Of a DNA stretch of 17,548 nucleotides, positions 5,933-13,693 are shown piece by piece. The position numbers were made by a program, and so were the translations under genes. Below the pieces are notes generated by a model, which was given only the letters and a program-made list of their open reading frames with translations, did no database searches and was not told the DNA's origin. The first letter of the stretch is position 1, and the number at the start of each line of letters is the position of its first letter. The DNA comes from JAFDZV01 sp966128725 (lineage in GTDB: Bacteria; Bacteroidota; Ignavibacteria; OLB7): assembly GCA_966128725.1 (NCBI GenBank), contig CBHYLN010000108.1:1-17548 (forward strand), written 5' to 3'.

Positions 5933-8920
5933 CTATCGCCGCACGATCATCTTGGCAACATACTGATGCCCGTTGGCCGTGGTCATGCGGCAGAAATACG
6001 CGCCGGCCTCAAGGTCGCGCACCGGGAAATCAACCTGATTGATGCCGGCTCGCAGATTCACCGAAAGCAGCACATCCAATACCGGCTCGCCGGTTGCCGA
6101 ATACACTTTCAGCGTAACCTTGTCCGGCGTGGGCAGGCCGATGTGCATGCGTGCGGCGGCAACCACGGGGTTGGGCAGCGGCGCGGTAAGGAATGCGCGC
6201 TTGGTTGGCGCGTACGTGGCAAAGTTGATCACCGCGCCGCAACCGTTATCGGTGCTGCCCTGCAGTACGTTCACCGGCGCGTTCATCGCCAACGCCTCGT
6301 AGTGGCCGCAGGCATCCTCCAGAATCAGCGTATCGATCAACTCCCAGTCGTTCAACCCCTCCAGACACACCAGCAGCTTCTTCGAGCCACCGGCCGGAAC
6401 GTCGAACGGGAACTGCGTGGGCGGCACACTGTAGACCTTGTTGCCACGCAGCACCACGTTATGAATGTGCACGGGGCGCAGGCCGTAGTTGATGATGTTG
6501 ATGCTGTCGCAGGTCCGTTCCTCGATGCTGATGGAATCGGGCGAGGTCCACTGCCGTTCGTACCGCGTGCCGAGGGTATCGCCGGCCAGGCCAAGCAGGT
6601 TCAGCGTAAATCCGCCGATGGTGTCGCGGTCGATCAGCTTGTTGCCGGCCGCATCGCGCAGCGTTACCTGATAGATCATGTCCTGGCGGGGATCAACCCT
6701 GTGCAGCTTCACCTGCACCATCTGCGCGGGAAGCCGCGCCGGATCGATCAGCCGCTCGGCGGTGCAGTTGACGGTGCTGTCGACATCCAGCGCCGCAATG
6801 CCGGCGCTGCGAACGCGCTCGAAATACGTAAGGATGAAATCGTCGCTGCACGGCGCGCCCTCGATGCCAACGCTGGGCGCGGTGGTGTCGATTCGGTTAT
6901 CCACCGGCACTATCGCGAACATCCTGCTGGCGCACGGGCCAATGGCGGTAAGCTCGGTGGAGATCACCGAATCCGGCAGGTTGCGGAAACACAGTTGCAC
7001 GACGGCCGAATCGTTCGGCGCGATCACCAGCGGGAATCCGGTGGTATCGATCCAGCGATCCGTGGAATCCGACAGCGATATGCCCGTAACGGTCTGCGGG
7101 AATCGCCCATAGTTTTTCAGGACGATGCTGCGGCAGAAGGATTCGGCGTTGATGGCCACGAACGTATCCAGCAGCGCCGGCGCCAGGGTGCTGCCGGCGA
7201 AGCGCACGGTGAATCCCGGCACCGAGATTACCTGCGAGCGCCCGCGCCCTTCGCGATCGACGCTGCGAAGCGCAACCACGCCATCGCGATAGGGATCGAT
7301 CAGCCTGGCCCGGAAGAACACCGTATCCGCACCGGATGTGAAGGGCTGCACCGTCACGACAACGTTCTGCGTGTCGCTGGTGGCGTAGCAGGAGTCGATG
7401 CCCGTATCGGTGATGCGGCTGTCCCACGTGAAGCCCACCAGATCGCCGCAGTTGGACGACGTGGTAAGCTCCGGCGCCTCGAAATCGCGCACCAGCTTGC
7501 GGAAGAGCATGCCGCCCGGATATCCGTACGACGTGGCGCTGCCAAAACCGTACACGAACAGACCGAATGCGGAATCGGCGCGGATGTAGTGCGAGCCCCC
7601 GGACACCTTCATCTGGGTGTAGAAGTAGTTGCTTCCGGGGATGGGGTTGAATGCCGAGCTGAGCGCCGCGCCGTCCAACCGCAGACTGGAGATGGCCTGC
7701 GGCGGTATCACCACGTTGATGTAATGGGCGTTGGTGAACTCGGGGTGCACGATGCTCTGGAAGGCGTACGCGGTATCGTACTGCTCCGGCGGCGGCACCA
7801 GCATCATGAAGGGGTCGCCGATATCGCTGGCCGAGCCCGGCCCCGCAACGTTCACCGAGTGCTCGTACTGCGCCACCATGATGGGCTGCGAGCCCACGAT
7901 GCTTAGAGCCTCAAGCAGTGGAACTTCGTAGGTGGCGCCCGGCCCCAGCGTCACGTTCTGCGTGGTGCCGTTGCCGGTGATGGTTATGTCCGTACCCTGG
8001 AACGCGGCGATGATGCGCGCCACAGCGGTATCGGTTGAGGTTGGCGTCACCCGGAAATGCGGTGTCAGAAGCGCGCTGCGGCCCCACGCATCCAATGGCG
8101 GAAGCTGTTCGCACAGATGGTCGCGGTAGTTGCCAACCCGCGTCGGGATGCTGGTGCGCTTGCATCCGCCGAACACCGCAACCGGCTTGTTGGCGCTTAT
8201 CTGCGTGCCGCTTACATCCTGCTCGATATCCGGGTAAACATCGGCCTGCCCGAAATACACTTCGCCGCGCTGCAACGACACCGAAAACGGCGCCGGCGCG
8301 CGCTGGTTGATCGTAAGCGTTCCCCTGGGCGCGATGTTGACGGTGGTGCCGTCCTCGGTGGCCACAACGGCGAACTCCGACGGTGTGTCGTAGCCACCAT
8401 TGCCGAAGAAGTTGCCGGAGAATCCGTTTGGATACGCCAGCACGATGTAGTTGCCGGTAAGCACGTCCACCGGCAGGCCCAGGAAGGCATCGGCCGATTT
8501 CGCGCGGATGTTGGCGCCGTACAGCGTGATATCGTTATCGGCCACGATGTGCAGCGACTTCGGCTGAATCTCGTTGCCGCCCACAACGTTGTCCAGCTCA
8601 ACGAAATCGTCGAACAGGGCGTTGATGTTTACTTCGGTTGTTACGTTCGGCGTCGGGAGGTTCACTACGCGGGTGTCGCCGGTAAGCGTATAGGTAACCG
8701 AAACGGAGGTTGGGCGATCGGAGGAGAAGTACAGGCGCAGATCCGAGGTTTCGTTGCCCTGCTGCGAGCCCAGGTTCGCCATGAACGCAACCCAGAAATC
8801 ACGGCCCTTGGAGTCGAGCACCTGCGCATGCGCCAGCGGCGCCGCAAGCATCAAGCCCAGCAATGTTATCAGCGCACACAGGCGTGCGCGCCCCCCAATG
8901 GTAAATCGGCGCTGCGTCAT
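5933..8920 (-). CDS. Large secreted protein: IgGFc-binding-like domain, Ig-like modules, T9SS sorting domain
   Basis: The product is 995 residues. The ATG at 8920 is chosen because it starts a clean Sec signal peptide (about 1-32, ending LAHA before Gln33); the frame stays open 103 codons further but has no signal there. Residues about 36-475 match the N-terminal domain of IgGFc-binding/FCGBP-like proteins: SKGRDFWVAF, ITLYGANI, VVATEDGTTV (186-195), DHLCEQLPP (267-275), GDPFMMLVP (368-376), YGYPGG. Then two similar modules follow, each with a DP(Y/R)xD motif, a GFT(V/L) strand and a Cys...NYG strand (KNYGRFPQ, INYGLRPV). The last 90 residues (906-995) form a type A Por sorting domain with PLPNP, an LKVYSATGEPV strand, a LEAGAYF segment and the terminal KMIVRR. 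It should cross the outer membrane by T9SS and stay on the surface or be released. It is a full-length paralogue of the gene upstream; adhesion or surface-layer roles are possible but unproven. Confidence 0.88.
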   Translation of the reverse strand: MTQRRFTIGGRARLCALITLLGLMLAAPLAHAQVLDSKGRDFWVAFMANLGSQQGNETSDLRLYFSSDRPTSVSVTYTLTGDTRVVNLPTPNVTTEVNINALFDDFVELDNVVGGNEIQPKSLHIVADNDITLYGANIRAKSADAFLGLPVDVLTGNYIVLAYPNGFSGNFFGNGGYDTPSEFAVVATEDGTTVNIAPRGTLTINQRAPAPFSVSLQRGEVYFGQADVYPDIEQDVSGTQISANKPVAVFGGCKRTSIPTRVGNYRDHLCEQLPPLDAWGRSALLTPHFRVTPTSTDTAVARIIAAFQGTDITITGNGTTQNVTLGPGATYEVPLLEALSIVGSQPIMVAQYEHSVNVAGPGSASDIGDPFMMLVPPPEQYDTAYAFQSIVHPEFTNAHYINVVIPPQAISSLRLDGAALSSAFNPIPGSNYFYTQMKVSGGSHYIRADSAFGLFVYGFGSATSYGYPGGMLFRKLVRDFEAPELTTSSNCGDLVGFTWDSRITDTGIDSCYATSDTQNVVVTVQPFTSGADTVFFRARLIDPYRDGVVALRSVDREGRGRSQVISVPGFTVRFAGSTLAPALLDTFVAINAESFCRSIVLKNYGRFPQTVTGISLSDSTDRWIDTTGFPLVIAPNDSAVVQLCFRNLPDSVISTELTAIGPCASRMFAIVPVDNRIDTTAPSVGIEGAPCSDDFILTYFERVRSAGIAALDVDSTVNCTAERLIDPARLPAQMVQVKLHRVDPRQDMIYQVTLRDAAGNKLIDRDTIGGFTLNLLGLAGDTLGTRYERQWTSPDSISIEERTCDSINIINYGLRPVHIHNVVLRGNKVYSVPPTQFPFDVPAGGSKKLLVCLEGLNDWELIDTLILEDACGHYEALAMNAPVNVLQGSTDNGCGAVINFATYAPTKRAFLTAPLPNPVVAAARMHIGLPTPDKVTLKVYSATGEPVLDVLLSVNLRAGINQVDFPVRDLEAGAYFCRMTTANGHQYVAKMIVRR

Positions 8921-9263
8921 AGGGCGAAATGAATAACCGCTATTGAAAAAACGCGAAATGCTCTGGAGCGATGGCTCGTCGCTCGGATCAACTATCACAC
9001 CGTTGAACAACGCCATGTGCCGCACGGCCTTCGTGCCCGCCTGCCGGCACGTTCGGAAGAACGCCGATTCCGGCGCATCCGTTGGCCTGAGCCGCATCCA
9101 CTGTTGTTGAACAGTCCAAGGCACTGAAGCCTGTAGGTATCTCAACAGGCCGCCGTGCCCACCGAATCGCACGAAACATGAAAACCACCGTGCCACGCCC
9201 AACCCGCGAACCAACGATCGCCCCCACATGCGGGCACCACGGGCCGGCCGGATGCCTCAGGGG
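8921..9263. other. 343-bp gap between the two paralogous T9SS genes
   Basis: No independent gene is supported. The downstream gene's frame stays open across most of it but lacks any signal or domain. Two small perfect dyads are present: GAGCGA (8966-8971) with TCGCTC (8979-8984), and ACTGTT (9100-9105) with AACAGT (9110-9115). The gap is long enough to hold a separate promoter for the 5933-8920 gene, but I could not recognise one. Confidence 0.4.
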
Positions 9264-12212
9264 TTATCGATCGATCACCAGCTTCTGTGTCTCCGACGCC
9301 CCGGTGGAGGTCCGCATCCGAAGGTAGTACATTCCGGACGGCAAATCGCTCACGCGCGCGGCAATGGTAGCGATGCCGCCGGGCATTGGGTCGTTGTCCA
9401 GGAATCTGCGGACTTCACTACCTAACCCGTCGAACAGGCTCAGTGTCACATTCTGGGGCAGGGAAAGCCCCAGATAAATCTTCGTGGTGGCCGTATTAGC
9501 CGGGTTGGGCGTTGGCGGCTGCAGGAACGTCCGCTTCACGAAGCCGTCCACCTGGAAGCTGAGGCGATTGCCGCAACGATCCACCGCCGAACCAACCAGC
9601 GGCTCCACCATTGTACGTAACACAACAAGCTCGCGAGGGTTACCGCAGTTGAAGTCGATCATCAGGGTATCGATCTGCTGGCCGTAGCCCTTTGGCCGGA
9701 TGCATACCAGCAGCGGGCGCACTTCGCCGGGCCGCAATACAATCGGCAATTGCTCCGGCGGAATGGAATACTCCAGATTGCCGATCACGCGCGGGCGCTG
9801 CAACACAAGGTTCAACAGACCATAGTTGCGCAGGAAGAAGGTCTCGCAGACCTCGTCGCCATAGTATATGGGCTGGTAGTCCCATGGCTTGTTGGTGCGC
9901 TCGCCAACCTGCACGCTGGCCGAATCCTGCACCGCAAGCGTGAAGCCGCCAACAGTATCGGAGATGGTGATGGTGTTGCCAACCGCGTCGGTCACCACCA
10001 TCACATAGATCATATCCTGATACGGGTCGCGCCGCTCCAGGTGCAGTTCCACATCCTTCGACGGGAGCGGATTGGAGAGCGAGAAGCTCAGGTTGGAGGA
10101 ATCCAGGAACGTGATGCTGCTGATACCGGAGTTCAGCGCGCCGGACTCCAGCAAACGGATGCGGCGATCGATGTCGCAGGGATCGAAGATCGGCTGCTGT
10201 ATCGGCACCATGGAATCCACACCGCTGATAAGCGGAAGGATCGCCACCGGGCGCCGCAGGCAGCCGTTGTCCAACTGCACGATCACCGAAAACGAGGTAT
10301 CGCCCACATGCTGGTAACATACATTCACCCTGCGCTCGCCGCCCGGCTCGATCTCAACCGGGAACTCGCCGGACGCGCTCAGCCCCAGCGCGGGATCCAC
10401 GAATCGCAGCCCCTGCACAACCTGCGGGAACTGTCCGTAGTTGCGGAGCGTGATCAACCGGCAGAACTGGCCGCCGTTCAGCGAGGCCAGCGTATCAAGC
10501 TGGATGGGCGCCACCTGCCCAACCTCCATTGCAACGGTGAAGCCCTTTACCGGGAATTTGTAGTAGCGATCAAGCCCCGCGGTATCCACCACCATGATCT
10601 CGGCGATGCCATCCTGATAGGGATCGATAAGCTCCACCCGGTAATGCACGGAATCCCTGCCGGCGGTGAACGGATCAACCTGCAGGCGCACGTTAACCGA
10701 CCCGCTCAGCAGACGCATGCTTTCGATGCCGAAATCGTATGTGGAATCGTCGAGCGCATAGCCGGCCGCGCCGCCGCAGGTATCGTACCACACCAGGCTG
10801 GGCCGCTTCTGATCCTTGAACAGGGTATCAAACACCATGGCGCCCGGCTGGCCGTACGAGTTGTACACGCCGTAGCCGTAGGCGTACAGGCCAAACGGAA
10901 CGCGGGCCTCCAGCTTATGGAACCCAAGCGATACCGGAATCTGCGCGAAGCTGTAGCTGGTTTTCTCCACTCGCTGGAACGGCGCGGTCACCGGAACACC
11001 ATCCATCCGCAACGAGCCGATCCGCTCGGTGGGGATCACCACGTTGACGAAGTGGAAGAAGAAATCCTTGGTGGCATAGCTCTCGAACCAATACACCGAG
11101 TCGAACTGCTCCTGCGAGGGCACCAGCATCATGAACGGGTCGCCCACCGAGTCGTTCGGTTGGCTTACGAAGCGTTCGTCCACCGTGGAATGATGGAACT
11201 GCGACACCAGGATGGGCGCGGATGCTGTAATCAGCTTCGGGCGCGAAAGGTCGATCTCCACAACCTCGTTGGCCGCAAGCGTGCGCAGGAACACGCTGTC
11301 GACAAACACCTGCGTGTTGTTCTGCGCGGCAAGGATGCGCACGATGTTATGGTCCGGAACGGTTTTCGGTATCTGGTAGTGCGGCGTCACGATCGCGCGC
11401 TGCCCCCACCGGCTTATCGGCGGAAGCTGCTCCACCAGGTGATCGCGCCCAACCGCTTCGTCCCACGGGATATTGGCGCGCTGATGGCTGCCGTACACAA
11501 CAACCGGGCGGTTGCTGCTGACCCGCGTGCCGGTAAGATCGGTGCCGGCGCGGCCGAACGCCTGCGCGAAATACACCTCGCCGGCGTTCAGCGGCACGGT
11601 GAACTGCGCAACATCGGGCCGCGAGGATATGCGCGCCGAGGGCGTGATGGTCAGGACGGTGTTGTCCTCGGTGGCGATCACCGCGAACTGCGACGGGAAA
11701 TCCGACGCGCGCGAGAATGCGGCCGAGGGGTTGGGGTCGATCGTGTTCGGGTACGAGAGAATGATGTGATCGTTGCCCAGCACTTCCTTGGGCAGCGCCA
11801 GATAGGAATCGCTGCTCCAGCGCTGCGTGTTCACGCCGTACACCACAACCTCCTCGGTAAAGGTCAGATGTACCGTGTAGTTGCTGATCGGATAACGCGC
11901 CGGGTTCGGAAGCAGAAGCTGGTTGGTGTCGAGCTGGATGCGGATTGGCGTGTTCGGCTGAAGGCCGGGGATGGCAACGGTACGGCCGGAGCGTTCGTAG
12001 GTAAGCGTTCCGCTGCACGGGCGCTCGGCGGCAATCACCAGGGCAAACTGCGGGGCATCGTCGGCGCCGTTGGTCTGCAGAAAGGCAACACGGAAATCCT
12101 TGCCCCGATTATCAACTCGGTTGCGCGTTGGCTGGGCATCGGCGGTGGCGGCAATCGCCACCGCAAGCAGGGCAAGGCACAGAACAGGGCGTACACATCG
12201 TTCAAAAAGCAT
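9264..12212 (-). CDS. Large secreted protein, second IgGFc-like T9SS paralogue
   Basis: This product is 982 residues from the ATG at 12212; a GTG three codons upstream (12221) is possible. The signal peptide ends ATADA before Gln27. The IgGFc-binding-like domain spans about 32-462 with NRGKDFRVAF, VVVYGVN, VIATEDNT (178-185), DHLVEQLPP (257-265), GDPFMMLVP (357-365) and NSYGQPG. Two Ig-like modules follow, with RVELIDPYQDG and CRLITLRNYGQFPQ in the first and RRDPYQDMIY and RNYGLLNLVL in the second. The last ~93 residues are a T9SS type A sorting domain (PPTPNP, LSLFDGLGSEV, LPSGMYYLRM, KLVIDR). Every segment aligns with the 5933-8920 product, so the pair arose by tandem duplication and then diverged strongly. 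Gene order suggests this copy is transcribed first. The ligand is unknown; the IgGFc name refers only to domain similarity. Confidence 0.88.
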   Translation of the reverse strand: MLFERCVRPVLCLALLAVAIAATADAQPTRNRVDNRGKDFRVAFLQTNGADDAPQFALVIAAERPCSGTLTYERSGRTVAIPGLQPNTPIRIQLDTNQLLLPNPARYPISNYTVHLTFTEEVVVYGVNTQRWSSDSYLALPKEVLGNDHIILSYPNTIDPNPSAAFSRASDFPSQFAVIATEDNTVLTITPSARISSRPDVAQFTVPLNAGEVYFAQAFGRAGTDLTGTRVSSNRPVVVYGSHQRANIPWDEAVGRDHLVEQLPPISRWGQRAIVTPHYQIPKTVPDHNIVRILAAQNNTQVFVDSVFLRTLAANEVVEIDLSRPKLITASAPILVSQFHHSTVDERFVSQPNDSVGDPFMMLVPSQEQFDSVYWFESYATKDFFFHFVNVVIPTERIGSLRMDGVPVTAPFQRVEKTSYSFAQIPVSLGFHKLEARVPFGLYAYGYGVYNSYGQPGAMVFDTLFKDQKRPSLVWYDTCGGAAGYALDDSTYDFGIESMRLLSGSVNVRLQVDPFTAGRDSVHYRVELIDPYQDGIAEIMVVDTAGLDRYYKFPVKGFTVAMEVGQVAPIQLDTLASLNGGQFCRLITLRNYGQFPQVVQGLRFVDPALGLSASGEFPVEIEPGGERRVNVCYQHVGDTSFSVIVQLDNGCLRRPVAILPLISGVDSMVPIQQPIFDPCDIDRRIRLLESGALNSGISSITFLDSSNLSFSLSNPLPSKDVELHLERRDPYQDMIYVMVVTDAVGNTITISDTVGGFTLAVQDSASVQVGERTNKPWDYQPIYYGDEVCETFFLRNYGLLNLVLQRPRVIGNLEYSIPPEQLPIVLRPGEVRPLLVCIRPKGYGQQIDTLMIDFNCGNPRELVVLRTMVEPLVGSAVDRCGNRLSFQVDGFVKRTFLQPPTPNPANTATTKIYLGLSLPQNVTLSLFDGLGSEVRRFLDNDPMPGGIATIAARVSDLPSGMYYLRMRTSTGASETQKLVIDR

Positions 12213-12519
12213 TGGCGTCACAGGTCGAAGATGGGATCATGAAGTCGTCGCTCGGGCGCGCCGCGTTTCGCGCGCAGGGGCCACCGTGCGTGCCGCACAT
12301 GCACGGCGGTACATATATCGTGACACTTCAACACAGGTGGAAGTAACACCGTTCCGAAGAATCGTTCCACTTCCGCGCGGCCCGGAGCCACCACTGCCTG
12401 CGGCGCATGCGCCATGATTCCGCCAGCGCACCATAACGGTATCAACGGGTGCCGTGTGTAAAACAGGACCGGGGCACGGTGCGCGGATCACAAGCGGTTC
12501 GTAATTTGGCGTTTCAACG
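12213..12519. other. Divergent intergenic region between the T9SS gene and the flavoprotein gene
   Basis: These 307 bases separate divergent starts and must contain both promoters. I see an inverted repeat GGAAGT/ACTTCC around 12340-12378 that encloses a direct repeat CGTTCC-GAAGAAT-CGTTCC, but no clear -10/-35 or FCB-type -7/-33 boxes. No convincing gene on either strand. Confidence 0.4.
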
Positions 12520-13500
12520 ATGCAATTGCAATCCCGAACCGCTCCTGTGACCATTAAAACTCCAATCTCCGAACTTTTCAACATCAACCTCCCGATCATC
12601 CAGGCCGGCATGGTGTGGTGCAGCGGCCACAGGCTTGCAGCGGCCGTCTCCAATGCCGGCGGGCTGGGTTTGATTGGCGCGGGTTCGATGAAGCCGGAAC
12701 TGCTGGCCGAACACATCCGCGAGTGCCGCCAGGCCACCAGCCGACCGTTCGGCGTCAACATCCCGCTTATCCGTGGCGATGTGAACCGCCTGGTGGAGAC
12801 GGCGCTGGCCGAGGGCGTTGGGATCGTGTTTACCTCGGCGGGCAACCCGGCGCTTCATGTGGAGAACATCCGTGGCGCGGGTGCAATCATGGTGCATGTG
12901 GTTGCGTCGGTGAAACACGCCATGAAGGCCGAGGCCGTTGGCGTGAACGCGGTTGTGGCCGAAGGCTTCGAGGCAGGCGGCCACAACGGGCTGGATGAGA
13001 TTACCACGATGTGCCTGGTGCCCCAGGTGGTCGACGCGGTCGGCATCCCGGTTATCGCCGCCGGCGGCATTGCCGACGGGCGCGGCATGGCCGCGGCGCT
13101 GGCCCTTGGCGCCTCGGGTGTTCAGGTGGGCACCCGTTTCGCGGCCACGGCCGAAAGTTCGGCGCATGAGGCCTACAAAAACGCCGTGATGCATGCCGGC
13201 GACACGGGCACGGTGCTCACGCTGAAGGCGCTTACACCGGTACGACTGCTGAAGAACGAGTTCGCCATGCAGGCGCTTGCCGCCGAACGTGCCGGCGCCA
13301 GCGCCGACGAACTGCGCGAGCTGCTGGGCGCCAAGCGCGAACGGCGCGGCATCTTTGAAGGCGACCTTGAAGGCGGTGAGCTGGAGGCCGGCCAATCGAG
13401 CGGTCTGGTGCACGAAATCCTCCCCGCGGCCGAAGTCGTAGCACGCATGGTGCGCGAATTCCACACCGCGACATCGCGGCTGGCAGCATTGAAGAAGTGA
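12520..13500 (+). CDS. NAD(P)H-dependent flavin oxidoreductase, FabK/nitronate monooxygenase family
   Basis: The product is 326 residues from the ATG at 12520. An in-frame GTG at 12547 is an alternative that would trim 9 residues and start just before the first conserved strand. It is an FMN TIM barrel with family motifs LPIIQAGM (24-31), SNAGGLGLIG (44-53), EGFEAGGHNG (148-157) containing the conserved His155, GGIADGRG (182-189) and GTRF (204-207) for phosphate binding of FMN. Members either reduce enoyl-ACP in fatty acid synthesis (FabK) or oxidise nitronates (2-nitropropane dioxygenase). The EAGGH motif and overall length fit FabK-like proteins well, but sequence alone does not settle which reaction. 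The C-terminal part about 258-326 is helical and charged. It precedes the ABC exporter on the same strand by 193 bp with repeats and a hairpin between, so co-transcription is uncertain. Confidence 0.9.
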   Translation: MQLQSRTAPVTIKTPISELFNINLPIIQAGMVWCSGHRLAAAVSNAGGLGLIGAGSMKPELLAEHIRECRQATSRPFGVNIPLIRGDVNRLVETALAEGVGIVFTSAGNPALHVENIRGAGAIMVHVVASVKHAMKAEAVGVNAVVAEGFEAGGHNGLDEITTMCLVPQVVDAVGIPVIAAGGIADGRGMAAALALGASGVQVGTRFAATAESSAHEAYKNAVMHAGDTGTVLTLKALTPVRLLKNEFAMQALAAERAGASADELRELLGAKRERRGIFEGDLEGGELEAGQSSGLVHEILPAAEVVARMVREFHTATSRLAALKK

Positions 13501-13511
13501 GAATTGAGAAG

Positions 13512-13556
13512 TGAGAATGACGAAAAGGCGAAGGGTGAATTGAGAATGACGAAAAG
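13512..13556. repeat. Short direct repeat between flavoprotein and exporter genes
   Basis: TGAGAATGACGAAAAG occurs perfectly at 13512-13527 and 13541-13556, 29 bases apart. GAATTGAGAA also appears just after the stop codon at 13501 and again at 13537. Simple GAATTGAGAA-type runs occur in intergenic DNA of other Bacteroidota as I recall; their function is unknown. Confidence 0.65.
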
Positions 13557-13559
13557 CGC

Positions 13560-13581
13560 GGAACCCGGCCGGCGCCGTTCC
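13560..13581 (+). terminator. Possible terminator after the flavoprotein gene
   Basis: GGAAC (13560-13564) and GTTCC (13577-13581) flank a GC-rich 12-base stretch that can pair internally. It lies 60 bases past the stop of the flavoprotein gene, and no strict U-tract follows. Weak support. Confidence 0.3.
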
Positions 13582-13583
13582 CT

Positions 13584-13612
13584 CCTTTGCGCCCTTCGCG
13601 GTGAATATTCCT
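13584..13612 (+). repeat. Dispersed intergenic repeat, copy A
   Basis: This 29-base element (CCTTTGCGCCCTTCGCGG followed by TGAATATTCCT) recurs in inverted orientation at 17363-17390 with a few substitutions and small indels. The GTG at 13601, which could start a longer exporter frame, lies inside the element; this supports the later ATG at 13694. Confidence 0.6.
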
Positions 13613-13693
13613 ACCGCACGGAGCGCAACACCCGAATCATGGCATGACCGTATCAGGCCGAACACGGCACGTATAACTCAGAACGCGGATTAC

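Noticed and set aside
5966..7906. Long plus-strand open frame opposite the T9SS gene
   Set aside because: It is antisense to a gene with clear domains, is rich in Arg, His, Gly and Val, and shows no recognisable motif. High-GC coding DNA often leaves such frames open.
8921..9229. N-terminal extension of the 5933-8920 protein
   Set aside because: The frame is open but a clean signal peptide begins at 8920. An upstream start would bury it and break secretion.
9750..12242. 830-codon plus-strand open frame opposite the second T9SS gene
   Set aside because: It is the same kind of antisense shadow, with His/Arg-rich composition and no domain, while the minus strand has a signal peptide and a sorting domain.
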